The notes: a model not told the origin generated them from the letters alone. A stretch of 41,411 nucleotides of DNA from Phaeoceros laevis (GCA_049999765.1 JBNGIQ010009396.1:135980-177390), one strand, 5' to 3'. Positions 30,578 to 40,686 are shown, counted from the first letter of the stretch. Numbers and translations are program-made.

Positions 30578-31810
30578 CTAGGGGGTATGAGCTAAGGGAA
30601 CATAATTATCAAAGGAGTCAGCGAAAACGTTACACGAGAAACTCAGGCTAGTAGATGTCGGCCTACGGAGCTTTCCTAAGTACAGAAAGTGTGCAGAACA
30701 GACAATGCCCGACTCATCCTCCTCTGAGTCAATGTCACACACAGCCCCCTTGGCAATGAAGACATTGCAAATCTGTAGGAGCTCATAAACCGCCGGTGGG
30801 TTGATGGGCTTCCTCCATTCTACCATGAATTGGTAGACATCATCATACAGCAAGGGGGAGGTGAAAATACCTGCCTGAGGTTCTCGGTGGAAGTCATGAG
30901 CCAGGAAGATGTGGATCAGATTCACCTCCGCCTGGTGCCAGCCAAGAGAAGCCACTTTGCTAGTCGGCCCGGTGAAAATCTTGAACAGGAGACCCTGAAT
31001 ACTAAAACCCCCAGTCTCGATCCTGATGTACTGCCTGACAAAAGGCTCCAATGCCCGCCAATGGGAGTGCAAGGTCAAAAATACCAAGGTATTTTCGTAG
31101 ATCTCCTCAGAGAAAGGTAGGTCCTGGTGGCGCAAAGGTTTGAAGACCGGGAGCTCATCCCGGACATACACTACGAAGCTAGCCTGTGGGCGTGAAATGC
31201 CAAAGATGACCGTCTCCCCAAGCCGCGAGAGGCGGATACGTGCAGGGATGCCACACGGCACATATGCAGCTGCAGCGTCCCAAGCCGAGCCCAGGTAGTC
31301 CACCAACTGTAGCATCTGGGCCTGCCTATGGCGGTCCAGCAAAGCCGGGAAGCCGACAAACTGAGCCGGCCCTGGCTCAAGGAGAGCCTGATAGGGGGCA
31401 GTTAGCACCCCCAGCTGGTCTCGCGCCATCAGCACAAAGCACCACTTTAGGTGCTCAGCCACCGGAGGGGGGAGGAAATCCATGTGGGCCACACAACATG
31501 TCAGCTCCTCCTTCTGCGCGCCACGCCCCCTCACCATGCCAGTTCAAAAGCTGTGTGTCCGCAGCAAATCCTCCTCGTCCTCCGAGTCAGGGGTCGACCC
31601 TTCCGCCACCTGGCCACACAGGCGCCTGTAGTCCATAACCGACCTTAGGCCCTGCGCCAAAGAGTGGGGCACCACACGGCCATGAGCGTGCTGACGCTCA
31701 ACCTCATGCTCTAATTCAGTGATCAAGCGCACCAGGGAGCGGGAAGGGCGCGCCCCCGTCTCAATGCGCAGCCAGCCTGCTGTGGGTGGGCAGCGGCGAG
31801 CTGCCAGCAA
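30578..31810 (-). pseudogene. Unrecognised minus-strand ORF with one in-frame TGA
   Basis: On the minus strand one frame runs from 31810 to 30578, interrupted only by TGA at 31544-31546. The 319-residue part after an ATG at 31537 is compositionally protein-like (Leu, Phe, Val, His, few repeats). It contains HWRALEPFVRQYIRIETGGF and LLYDDVYQFMVEWRKPINPP and a C-terminal acidic DSEEDESG stretch. The upstream 80 residues hold a charged helix (VRLITELEHEVERQHAHG) and their own acidic DSEDEED stretch next to the stop. No family is recognised. It is the only sizeable minus-strand candidate in the window, so it may be a host gene or a different element's capsid-like protein. Confidence 0.5.
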
Positions 31811-31984
31811 GGGACGACATGCTGCCAGCCGTGGGCAGCCTGGGAAGCGCCGGCAGCAGCTTAGGACGTTGGTTGGAAGCTTTCTTGGTCATCCTGTCCC
31901 GCGCGCAAAACAGCAGACAGTCGCCAAGGCCGCTGGAGATCGAGAGCCGATAGGGCTTAAGTCCCCCAGTTGAGAGTGCCCCCG

Positions 31985-32098
31985 GGCCCTCCTTCTTGAT
32001 CAGGGCAAGGGAGGCGGCGAGGACGCTAGGAGCGCAGGTCCTGAATCCGCCGCCTGGGAGCACCTCCAGGCCCCCATTCTTGAATAGGGCCAGGGAGG
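31985..32098. repeat. 84-bp-period two-copy repeat
   Basis: The segment at 31985-32014 (GGCCCTCCTTCTTGATCAGG) recurs at about 32068-32098 (GGCCCCCATTCTTGAATAGG) with changes. Flanking bases also match in part. It sits in GC-rich sequence left of the gap. Confidence 0.6.
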
Positions 32099-32221
32099 CG
32101 ACTTCTTGGCTTCCCTGCAGACGGGGGACCATGCACTCACCTGCTTGCCCGGCAACGTCCCTGGGATTGGCCGCAGCCGGCTGACAGCGGCACTGGGGCC
32201 AGCCCAGACTCTTGAGCAGCG

Positions 32222-32321
32222 NNNNNNNNNNNNNNNNNNNNNNNNNNNNNNNNNNNNNNNNNNNNNNNNNNNNNNNNNNNNNNNNNNNNNNNNNNNNNNN
32301 NNNNNNNNNNNNNNNNNNNNN
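32222..32321. other. Assembly gap, 100 N
   Basis: This is exactly 100 N, a conventional placeholder for a gap of unknown size. It is followed by a C18 run (32323-32340), a likely cause of the break. Frames drawn across it are meaningless. Confidence 0.98.
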
Positions 32322-32639
32322 GCCCCCCCCCCCCCCCCCCTCGCAGCAGCTGGGGGCAGGACAGACCCACCGGAAGGCTGGTGGGTCTGGCCATGGCGCT
32401 GCCCACGGTGACGCCCGACCGGCCCTGGAGGCCCTCCGCGATGTCGCCCATCGCACACGCAGGGGGTGCGCCAAGCAAAACCACCAAGCGCGCCTGAGTT
32501 CGCAGCATCTAGGACAAGGCCATGGTGACTACCGCCTGGCCCTGGGACCCCAAGCACGCCCCGCCAGCCCAGCCCTACCTGGGCAGCGCACCGTCCTGTC
32601 CAGAATCTCCAAACCGCAGCAAGTCCCAAGCACGGGCCG

Positions 32640-32737
32640 AGCCAACCCCACTCCCTGTAACGCGCCGACGCCCCCCCAGCTAGAGGCAAAGCAAGCTAGA
32701 GCCAACCCCACTCCCTGTAATGCGCCGACACCCCCCC
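32640..32737. repeat. 60-bp-period tandem repeat, two copies
   Basis: GCCAACCCCACTCCCTGTAA begins at about 32641 and again at 32701, continuing 38 bases with two changes (ACGCGCC/ATGCGCC and GACGCC/GACACC). It abuts the left 52-bp direct repeat of the Penelope-like candidate. Confidence 0.8.
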
Positions 32738-32789
32738 GGCAATGTACATATCCGGTTCTGTCAATCGTATGTGTGTCACAAAAAAACAC
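32738..32789 (+). repeat. Left flanking direct repeat (52 bp)
   Basis: From GGCAATGTACATATCCGGTT to an A7 run and CAC, this matches 39350-39402 with one substitution (CCGG/CCTG) and one A indel. The copies are 6.6 kb apart and bracket the Penelope-like RT region. A target-site duplication is the simplest reading; a terminal repeat of the element is the alternative. Confidence 0.85.
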
Positions 32790-32809
32790 GATGCTGCGTC
32801 ACTTGAAGG

Positions 32810-34489
32810 TTGCTTGGTTGCACCTTGCTTGGTAATCTGCGACCACATCTGACAAAAGTGAGTTTTTGCCTGCAACAGGAAGAGCAGCAGCATTGGTTTG
32901 ATGATCTGATTAAACTTGGCTATGCCGACATCGAAGGAGGTGTTGTTCCGACACCGGCTGTGCAAGCCTGTCTTGCGTCCATTGAAGTCCCTGAGTTCCA
33001 CGAAGCCGTGATCACTTTGGAAAAGTTGGCACTTGAAGATGTTACAACGGACGGACACAAACCGCAACTTCTGGACATCTTGGCGCTTGATGACTGGGTC
33101 AAGCTAGCTGGCTGCTGCAACAAAGACCCTGTCGAGGGCCTTAGCAAGTTGCAAACCGTGCACGGCCTACTGGAGACATACATAGCCCAGGATGAAGAAA
33201 ACACGCAGACAGCGGAAAAACTCAAGGCGGAGTTAGCAAACTATTTTGGCATGTCCTTGGGGGCGCATGCTCCAGCTCCTGGACTCCACAATGGCGGAGA
33301 GTTTGAGCATCCACTTGCTAGCAAACGCTGCCGCACATCAGAAGGAATGAAGAGGATCTTGGCCCAAAACAAGGCAGCACTGTCAGCGGCGAATCTGCAG
33401 GATGCGTGTCCCATTCCCGCAACAACATCTCGCGACATTGAGGCGGAAGTCAGTAAGTGGAACCACCAAGTTTGGGGTAGTTGCAATGTAAATTTGCTTG
33501 CACCGATTGGAATCTCTTCATGGCAACTTCTGGGGTACCTCTCTGAGGCGGACGTGTCGAAATGTCGGGAGAGAGCACTGGCTGGCAATCTCTTGATTGC
33601 TAATATCATTCATGTGGCCAACAGCCCGATGGTCATGCAATTTGGCATCAAGTGCCCGAATGATCAGACCATGCTTGCCAGATGCAAAACTAATCTCCAG
33701 ACAGGAAGTCGACGCAAGGAGCCCGAGAAGTACATGAAATAATTCTAGAATTGGAACAGGCCGTTTGTCAAATGCATTTGTGAGGAGATGGTCGCCACGA
33801 GAGGCAAGGGCGCATGCAATGCTGGAGTGCTCTGGTGGGACCATGTAGCGTACTTTATGGCCAATAACCTAGAAGAATTCTTCCCGGAGGAGGAGACTTT
33901 GTCATTGAAATGGGCTGCGTTCATGGTCTGGCTTAGCTTGCCTGCTAACCGCGAGCTGGTGAAGGCACACATTACCTTCATGTTCATTCGGGATTGGATG
34001 ATGCTGGCTGCTAAACAGCAGGCCACGGACCCTACCCAAACTCTCCTGAAGGATCTTGGCGACCAGAACGGACCCAGGTACATTGAGAAGCTAGTTAAGC
34101 CTCCAGAATTCATTGACGAGATCCTGAAAGCTGAGCACAGGTTTGAAGTTGCTGGCGCAAGAGCTCCTTACAAAAAAGGCAAGGATAAGACTGGAAAGGA
34201 CACCTACCGGACGACTGCACAGCGAGGGCGTGGGAAGCAACAGTTGGCTCCCTACCGCGGTGGCAGAAATGAGGGACGTGGGTTCCTTTCCCACTACAAA
34301 ACACCGAGCCGGGTGCGTCAGGGATTGCTCAAAAAACCGCCTGTTACGCCAAACTCTGGAGGAGCCAGCACATCCAACATCACAGAGGAACATGCTGCTG
34401 CCAATGAACCTCCAACTGTCCAGTCCAGATCTACTGTGGCCCGTTATGAACCTTCTTTTGGGGGTAGGAACTTGTCCAATTCCTGGTAG
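32810..34489 (+). pseudogene. Penelope-like element ORF1 with RGG-rich tail
   Basis: One frame is open from about 32810 to 33742 and, after stops at 33740-33742 and 33746-33748, from 33788 to 34489. There is no good ATG near the start; GTGAGT at 32860 and a CAG at 32878-32880 leave room for splicing. Residues 20-130 are helical and acidic. A middle region has the Ile/Leu-rich APIGISSWQLLGYLSEADVS. After the stops come LPANRELVKAHITFMFIRDW and a basic RGG-like tail (RTTAQRGRGKQQLAPYRGGR) that suggests RNA binding. The shape is that of a gag-like or ORF1 protein. No family was recognised. Confidence 0.55.
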
Positions 34490-34515
34490 AGTGCTGAATC
34501 TGGTTTCTCCGTGTC

Positions 34516-36791
34516 TAATCAGATTCAGAAGATGAGCAGGATGAGCCCGCTAGACACCTGCAGATGGATATCATAGGTAGAATATCTATAAGTAAGAAAG
34601 AAAAGGATGCATGCGTAGGATTTGTGCACATCCTGTATGAAAATAGGGCTTTAGAGTGGATTTCTGTGAGACAACTTTTTGAATCTATGTTTGCTGATCA
34701 AACTGATGTTTTGGAGACCTTGCAAGGAGTGATCTTTGGATAGAAGTATCACAAAAGCATTGCCTCTACCCTCTACAAGCCGGCAGATGTGTTTACCAAC
34801 TTCCCAATGGATCACCCGGCAGGTTTGTATGAATGTGACTGTATGCGTATCCAACATTTTGCTAAGTTTTTGGATTTTAAAACAGCACCAGTCAATGGAC
34901 AGGAATGTGAGCTCCAGGCGTCCATGTTCGTACCATGGATTGCGCAATCATCAGAAATGATGCCTTGCGTGCTGCCCTGAAAAAAGGACTCAATCACATC
35001 CCATTACGTCCCACAAATATCGAGAAAGCAGTTCAGTCCATTACTCAAGCATTTACAGATCTCATTCAAGTGTTACAAACCGCAGGACACCATTTCACGG
35101 AAGACTGGATTGATGCTGCTTGTGCTGAAGTCTGTGAACAGGCCTGGAAGGACCTCAAACAAACATGTAAAGCACGCAAGTATGCACAAGTACGCCAACC
35201 CTACATCTTTGACAACAAAGATGTGTTGGACGAGGTAGCATGGCTGCAAAAACACTTGTATATTGCGGGGTTAGACAAGGCAGCAAACACCCCATGCTTC
35301 ATCTGCCTTACATTAGTACGATCACAAGCATTGGTACGGCTATCCAGCCCCGATTTTTTGTCAATTTTTGGAAAACCTGATGACATCTTGGCAATGATGC
35401 AGAAACAGATTTCGGATTTACTGCCTGAGGTAGTCAACAACAATGATGCAGGGCTGCCATACATTATGGCAACTTACAAACAACACAAGAAGAAATACAT
35501 ATGGTTAACTAACGCACATGAGTGCGTCTTCTCCATCTTAGCAGATCTTCTTATGATTGCCACGAACGCATTGTTACCTCTCATCAAACACTGGGCTGCC
35601 GAGAAACAAGAAGTATATGAGAGATTCTTCAATGTCCATACTAGCCTTTTTTGGATTACCGAATCAACACTAGATATGTTGCTCAATTTGCCTACTAAGC
35701 TACATGACGTGTTTGTGGCCGACATTACTAGATGTTGTAAAGCCATCCCTACAGTTGGGAAGGATTCCCTGACCATGGCCATTACAGCATGCACTAAGTT
35801 GGCATTCAAGCAAGCCAACATCGGAGCTAGATTTCCAAAATCTTTGCATATCCGATACAATACTCAGAGTGCTACATTCACAAGTGCCAGATGGTCCAAC
35901 AAGCCCCTTGAAGGGAGACAAAGCATCTACATTGAATTGACACAGGAAAGGATGATCGCCATCCACTACTGGTTAATGCAGAATTGTCATGTCCAGCTTG
36001 GGGACAAAGTCTAGAGGCAGCAAGCTGGAATTCCTATGGGGTTTGCATGTTCACCCTTGTGGTGCAAATTGTACTTTTTCCACTACGAGTCATTGTTCAT
36101 TCAGCGACCCGCAAAAATTGGAAGACCTGACCTCATGGCACTCTTCAGATATGCAAGACGATATATAGACGACATCTGCTGGATGAACTGTAAGATTCGT
36201 ACACAGTTCTTGAATCCAGCTGCAATCAGGTCTGATGATAACCCACTCTGGGTATATCCACTTGACATTGTCAACATTGAACCAGAAGTGCTCAAACATG
36301 CTGTTAATAGTGAGGGAGTACAAGTGGGAATAGACACCCACTTCCTATCCTTCCACTTCACTATCATAAACATGCAAACTGGAGAGTACAAGTTCTGCAA
36401 ATATGACAAGCGGCGGGCTTTACCATTTGAGATCTCACAGTTCATACACCTGCAGTCAAACCGAGCTATTGCCCAAGCCTACAAGGTCATCCTATCACAG
36501 GTTTTTATAGTTCCATACATTTGCAATTCAGTTGAATATGCATCTGTTGAAATCTTAACGCTCGTGAATGCATTTGTGCGAAATGGTTTTGAGAAGGCCA
36601 GACTCCTTAGAGGAGTTTGCCGCTTCTTGGATAACAACCTGTTTCCAGGAGCACATGTGTCCTTTGAGCAACTCTCCGTGGAACTCTCCAAGTATTTGGA
36701 AAGTAGCAATTCAGAAAACATGGCAGATCAAGGACGAAAGAAAACTCCTCGCGAGAGGTTCGCAGGACAAATCATTCGTCTAGTCCTATAA
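34516..36791 (+). pseudogene. Penelope-like reverse transcriptase, no endonuclease
   Basis: The frame opens after a TAA near 34516-34518 and runs through a TAG at 34741-34743. It shifts one base near 34918 and then stays in one frame to TAA/ATAA at 36789-36791, with one TAG at 36012-36014 (GDKV-stop-RQQAGIPMG; Trp expected). Motifs in order: NDALRAALKKGLNHIPLRPT, an AGLDKAANTPCFI block (D-K-x-x form), LPYIMATYKQHKKKYIWLTN, motif A VADITRCCKAIPTVG (Asp at 35721), GIPMGFACSPLWCKLYF, RYIDDICW (36159-36182) and a thumb ending FEISQFIHLQSNRAIAQAY. After the thumb only about 60 residues remain and none resemble GIY-YIG. The nearest known type by pattern is Penelope. Confidence 0.75.
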
Positions 36792-36799
36792 AATGGCAT

Positions 36800-36849
36800 G
36801 GTGTGCACCCCGTTACAGGGCATGCACACCGCATAACGCCTGTAACGGG
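36800..36849 (+). other. Interlocked inverted repeats (H-type pseudoknot geometry)
   Basis: GGTGTGCA (36800-36807) pairs with TGCACACC (36823-36830), 8 bp. CCCGTTACAGG (36809-36819) pairs with CCTGTAACGGG (36839-36849), 11 bp. The arms alternate A-B-A'-B', with linkers of 1, 3 and 8 nt. That order allows a pseudoknot or two exclusive hairpins. It starts 9 bases after the RT stop codon. Confidence 0.85.
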
Positions 36850-36880
36850 ACAGTTTGAACACACCGGGAGGATGGTGGGT

Positions 36881-36930
36881 CACACACACACACACACACA
36901 CTGTTTTTTTGAAGAGTGTGTGTGTGTGTC
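36881..36930. repeat. (CA)n / (GT)n inverted microsatellite hairpin
   Basis: A (CA)n run (36881-36901) is separated by TGTTTTTTTGAAGA from a (GT)n run (36916-36929). The arms are complementary. It lies 31 bases past the pseudoknot-like element. Confidence 0.95.
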
Positions 36931-39349
36931 TACAGTTTTGTGTGTATGATACGTCATAATTGGATATGCAAGCCGAGTTATGTCATGCTTTACAGATCTA
37001 CTAAATAGAACATCAAGGCATAATACTAGAAGCTACTAGAGGGGGTAAGTTTGAAGTTTACTGCACTTTTTGTCATACTCCAAGATGGGGCTATTAATTG
37101 CTTTTGCTGATATTTACAGCTTCCTTGTAATATGGACTAAAGATCACACAAGACTTGCAGGCCAGTGCTATGTGGCGTACGATCAGAGGTTTAGATGATT
37201 GCAGGTATGACTGTAAAGTCACCTGCCTAGGCTAAACAAGCCCGCCAGCAGTACATGAGGTGACTGTAGAAAGTCAGAGCTTTGTCTTTTACTATTGAGT
37301 CTGCCTACTAATAGAGGATGACATTAATGTCATGACGGCCACCAGATCCCGATGCCCCCTATAAGTTTGTTCGTTTGCTTGACACACCCTAACAGCCGAG
37401 TCAGCCATGTCAGTCAGTAATTAATGCTTGCCGGCTGTGACCAAAAAATAGAAGGCTCATGGTCCTCACCACTAGAACTTTGCCTTGCTGTCAATCCCAA
37501 AAATCATAGGATCTAATGCTTGCACAAATCATTGCTGCCACACAGCCTCCCAGCTAGACTCCCGCCATTTTTCCTGTTCTCTCTCTCTGCAAATCACTGA
37601 GTGTTGTGGTACATAGCACACACATATAAAGACAAGCACAAGCATAGCCTACTTACAGTCTCCTTGCCCCTCGGCCTCTTACAGTCTGTGTTTCCCTCTC
37701 TTGAGTACTCATTCCTTGCTCCTCGGCTCCCTGCTGCTTAAATGCTCCTTGGCCCTTGGTCTCTTATAGTCTGTGGTGCCCTTCACTCTTCTCTCCAGTC
37801 TGACCTCCCTTGGCCCTTGGCCTTGTGCTGCATGAACTGCCCTAGGTGTCATGCGCGCTGAGCCTTGCCTGGTGTCTCTCTCGCTGTCTACCTCCTTGGC
37901 CCTTGTCTTTTCAGTGGTATGCTATACTGCCTACAGTAGATGCTCCTTGGCCCTTGGTTTTTTGCTAAGTCCCTGCCACTACCTGTAACCTGCTCCCCAG
38001 CCCTTGGGTTCTCAATAGCTGCTCCTTAGCCCTCTGATTCTCAGTAGCTGCTCCTTGGCCCTCGGGTTTTCAGCACTTGACATTCCTGAAACCTGCTCCC
38101 TGGCCCTCGGGCTGACAATAACTGCTCCTTGGCCCTTGGACTTTCAGCAATTGACATTCCTCAGCCCTGGAAAAAAGGTCCTTCATAGCTGCTGCCCGTT
38201 CCTTGTCCCTTGGAGGTGATCTCCTATATAAACAAGCTCCCTTGCTGCATAAGCTTGGACCCTATCTGGCTTGGGCATTTGCAAATTGATTTCCAGCTCC
38301 CACTCGGGCATTTTACCTGGTTACTGGCAAGCGGGTACGCATCAGACAAGGCACAGTGTCCACGACCGAGAATCAGGACGTTACCATGTCACAGCAGGTC
38401 TGTCTTCACATAATTGATATTTGATTTCGATACTTTACCTGGAATAGTTGCATAGCTTGCTGTTTTGGTTGCTGGTCCTCTGCTACGAATGCCACCTTGC
38501 TACTGACTAGGCCACTTGAAAATGTCGTGCCTCTTGGACACAATGGTGATGAGATCAACATGTAGAATGGTCTGCTCCCGCGAAAACTTGGAAGCTCACA
38601 TGTGATTGATAACAAGCATTGTCAGCATTTGCTTTAAACATGATTTTATCAAGTACATGTTGAGTTTTTAGGTCTGTCCAGGCTACTGATATCAAGCACA
38701 AAGATTTGCAGGACTTGGATCTACCAATATAGCTACCAGAAATCCAAGCAATGAGGTTATTTTGGTACTGATGAAGGGGGAACGGAGGGCTGTACTCACC
38801 CTACCGCTGCCTGCAAATTGTTTCGATCCGTGGAGAAGGATTGGCGCCCTTTTCTCCACTTGATCGGTGCTGATTAACAGTCCTTGATAAAGTAAATCTG
38901 TGGAATTTTTTTCTGCATGCTGTGATTTGTACAAACGGTATAAGGAAAGACACATGCTACTTAATAGTGCATGCTGTCACCTTGCTGCACACCGAATAAC
39001 AATGACAAATTTCGATTTGGAACCATGGTTAAAGACAACTTAGCTGTGTTGCTTTGTTACTTTCAGCTACTAGGATGGAAACCCGTCTCTTAGAGTGTAG
39101 ACACGGCCTTCATTCATTTTTGATGTTGCACAATATCTACACCTCAACGATGGTAAGTAAAGCCTTGTCGCAACATTTGCTTGCTGAAATCACTGCATCA
39201 CGAGCGAAAACGTGAGAAGCACTGCAAACTTCAGTCTGGAAATGTGGACTGCTGCACAAGTACCTGCTGACGGCCAAGTCAGGGAATACCAGATGCTACA
39301 ACTGGCAAAACCAGTCTCTTTGGTCAATCTTTATCAAGTCCCTATCTTG
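36931..39349. other. Long non-coding tail of the Penelope-like candidate
   Basis: No coding frame was recognised in 2.4 kb. It contains a CT-rich minisatellite (37660-38215) and otherwise AT-balanced unique sequence. Small open frames at 38210-38413, 38406-38615 and 38692-38955 lack motifs. It could be a 3' UTR or host flank. Confidence 0.5.
37660..38215 (+). repeat. Degenerate CTCCTTGGCCCTTGG minisatellite
   Basis: The core CTCCTTGGCCCTTGG and variants (CTCGGGTT, CCCAGCCC) recur about a dozen times, separated by 20-60 bases that often end TTTTCAGTAG or TCTTACAGTCTGTG. Spacing is irregular, so it is an old minisatellite. The strand is strongly pyrimidine-rich. Confidence 0.75.
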
Positions 39350-39402
39350 GGCAATGTACATATCCTGTTCTGTCAATCGTATGTGTGTCACAAAAAAAAC
39401 AC
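39350..39402 (+). repeat. Right flanking direct repeat (53 bp)
   Basis: This matches 32738-32789 with one substitution and one extra A. Here the sequence continues ACACACAG (39400-39407), so the GT-A8-CA stretch is longer than on the left, where it is cut at CAC and replaced by GATGCTGCG. Confidence 0.85.
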
Positions 39403-39658
39403 ACACAGTCGCCAAAGAATCATGCTTCGCCCTCGCGTAGTTCCCCCACAGCAGAATCCTGTCTGCTTTGTGCATTTGATCCCTTCTTCTTTGAGCATTT
39501 GATCCTGGAACTCAGTGTCATCCACCACATTCTCGCCGCCTTGAATTACATCTGCCATAATCTGGCCAACGTTTTCTACAGTTATTGCTGCCTTAGAGTT
39601 CGGAATGACTTGATCGAGGAGTTGGTCTATTATAGACCAACTTCAATCTATGATTGAT

Positions 39659-39857
39659 GGCACATCCTTGCACATGTGAATATGCATAGGATGTTTGTGC
39701 TTGTAGATATTCTTTAACTGCCAGATTGCAAGGTGGCATGAGCTTGTACATGTGAATATGCTCAAGATGTCTTGTGCTTTAAATATTCTTTAACTGCCAG
39801 ATTGTAAGGTGGCACGAGCTTGTACATGTGAATATGCACAAGATATCTTGTGCTTTA
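39659..39857 (+). repeat. 76-bp tandem repeat, 2.6 copies
   Basis: Copies are 39659-39734, 39735-39810 and a partial 39811-39857. Each opens GGCA, contains ACATGTGAATATGC and ends in a CTTTAACTGCCAGATTG-type block before AAGGT. Copies 2 and 3 differ by few bases; copy 1 is more diverged. Confidence 0.9.
39836..39853. other. Perfect 18-bp palindrome GCACAAGATATCTTGTGC
   Basis: The palindrome is perfect and sits in the partial third copy of the 76-bp repeat. A near-palindrome of the same motif, GCACAAGATGACTTGTGC, lies at 40029-40046. Intervening sequence carries the motif in both orientations. Confidence 0.9.
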
Positions 39858-40078
39858 GGGTACTCAGAATGTGCCAACGGCTCGCTAGCTAATCTCCATC
39901 GCCAGGTAGATGAGACCTTGTATCAGACACTTTGGGTATATCCACAAGCACCAAACATTTTGTGCACATCCACAAGCACCAGACATCTTGTGCATATTTA
40001 CGTCTTGACATTTTTTGTCTGTGGATATGCACAAGATGACTTGTGCAATGCAAAAGGCAACAATCGTCTTCTGTTGTT

Positions 40079-40175
40079 AGGTCTGCTGTAAACGTGAGCT
40101 AGGTCTGTTGTAAACGTGAGCGAGGTCGGCTGTAAACGTGAGCTAGGTCTGCTGTGAACGTGCTACTAGGTCTGA
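40079..40175 (+). repeat. 22-bp tandem repeat, 4.4 copies
   Basis: AGGTCTGCTGTAAACGTGAG units start at 40079, 40101, 40123 and 40145, with a partial at 40168. They differ at one to three positions and the fourth copy has one extra base. Confidence 0.95.
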
Positions 40176-40389
40176 TTTGAACACTTGAAAATGATGTGTT
40201 TGAGACACTCACCGGCAGCGAGGTTTAGCGAGGGTGTTGCTTATTGTCACATATTGGCTTTGATGGTTTGCTGGTTTGCGTGTTTGGTTTGCTTGTTTAA
40301 GTTGTTGGGTTGCTGATTTCCAGCGCCGTGCGTGGTTTGGTGCTGTGAAGGATGGACAGGAGGGCTGCAGCGTCTTCTATGCGGCCCTG

Positions 40390-40651
40390 CATCCGACGTT
40401 AGCAAGCGTTGCGGCAGACCGAATTAAGCCGGCCAGGCAGATGGTCACAACTTTTGGGAGTTTTGACATTGTTAACTAAGGCGGCGTCGATTCTACCGTC
40501 GGCGCAACACGAAACTGCCTTCATGGCCAAGAACCGGGCGTACATCTCACTGGATGACTTGTGTGGATTTGCACTTTTTTTGGACAAAAAGAGACCTAAT
40601 CTTCAAATCATGGAGTGTGTCCCTACTTCATGTGAGACGCTATTTTATTGA
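40390..40651 (+). pseudogene. Possible ORF fragment, unknown
   Basis: Two overlapping frames (40276-40479 and 40409-40651) could be joined by one shift near 40480. The second reads ILPSAQHETAFMAKNRAYIS and LDDLCGFALFLDKKRPNLQI, with a protein-like balance of residues. No family was recognised and no good start was found. Confidence 0.25.
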
Positions 40652-40686
40652 GTTGTGCTGAAAAGAAAAAGGTTGTCAAATAATGA

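Larger units (their letters stand above)
32790..39349 (+). mobile_element. Candidate Penelope-like element, endonuclease-lacking
   Basis: The direct repeats suggest a 6560-bp unit. It holds an RGG-rich ORF1 (32810-34489), an RT ORF (about 34516-36791), a pseudoknot-capable sequence, a (CA)n/(GT)n hairpin and a 2.4-kb non-coding tail with minisatellites. The RT motifs resemble Penelope-like elements: the lead-in N-D-x-L-R-x-x-L-x-K-G-L-N, motif A VADITRCCKAIP, GIPMG and RYIDDI. No GIY-YIG endonuclease was seen on either side of the RT. The true right end is uncertain and might be near 36880. Confidence 0.6.

Noticed and set aside
31761-32835. Open frames spanning the N gap
   Set aside because: They are artefacts of N codons and GC-rich sequence; no motif supports coding.
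38767-38795. Hammerhead ribozyme core near CTGATGA
   Set aside because: A CTGATGA occurs, but the paired GAAAC box and closing stems were not found.
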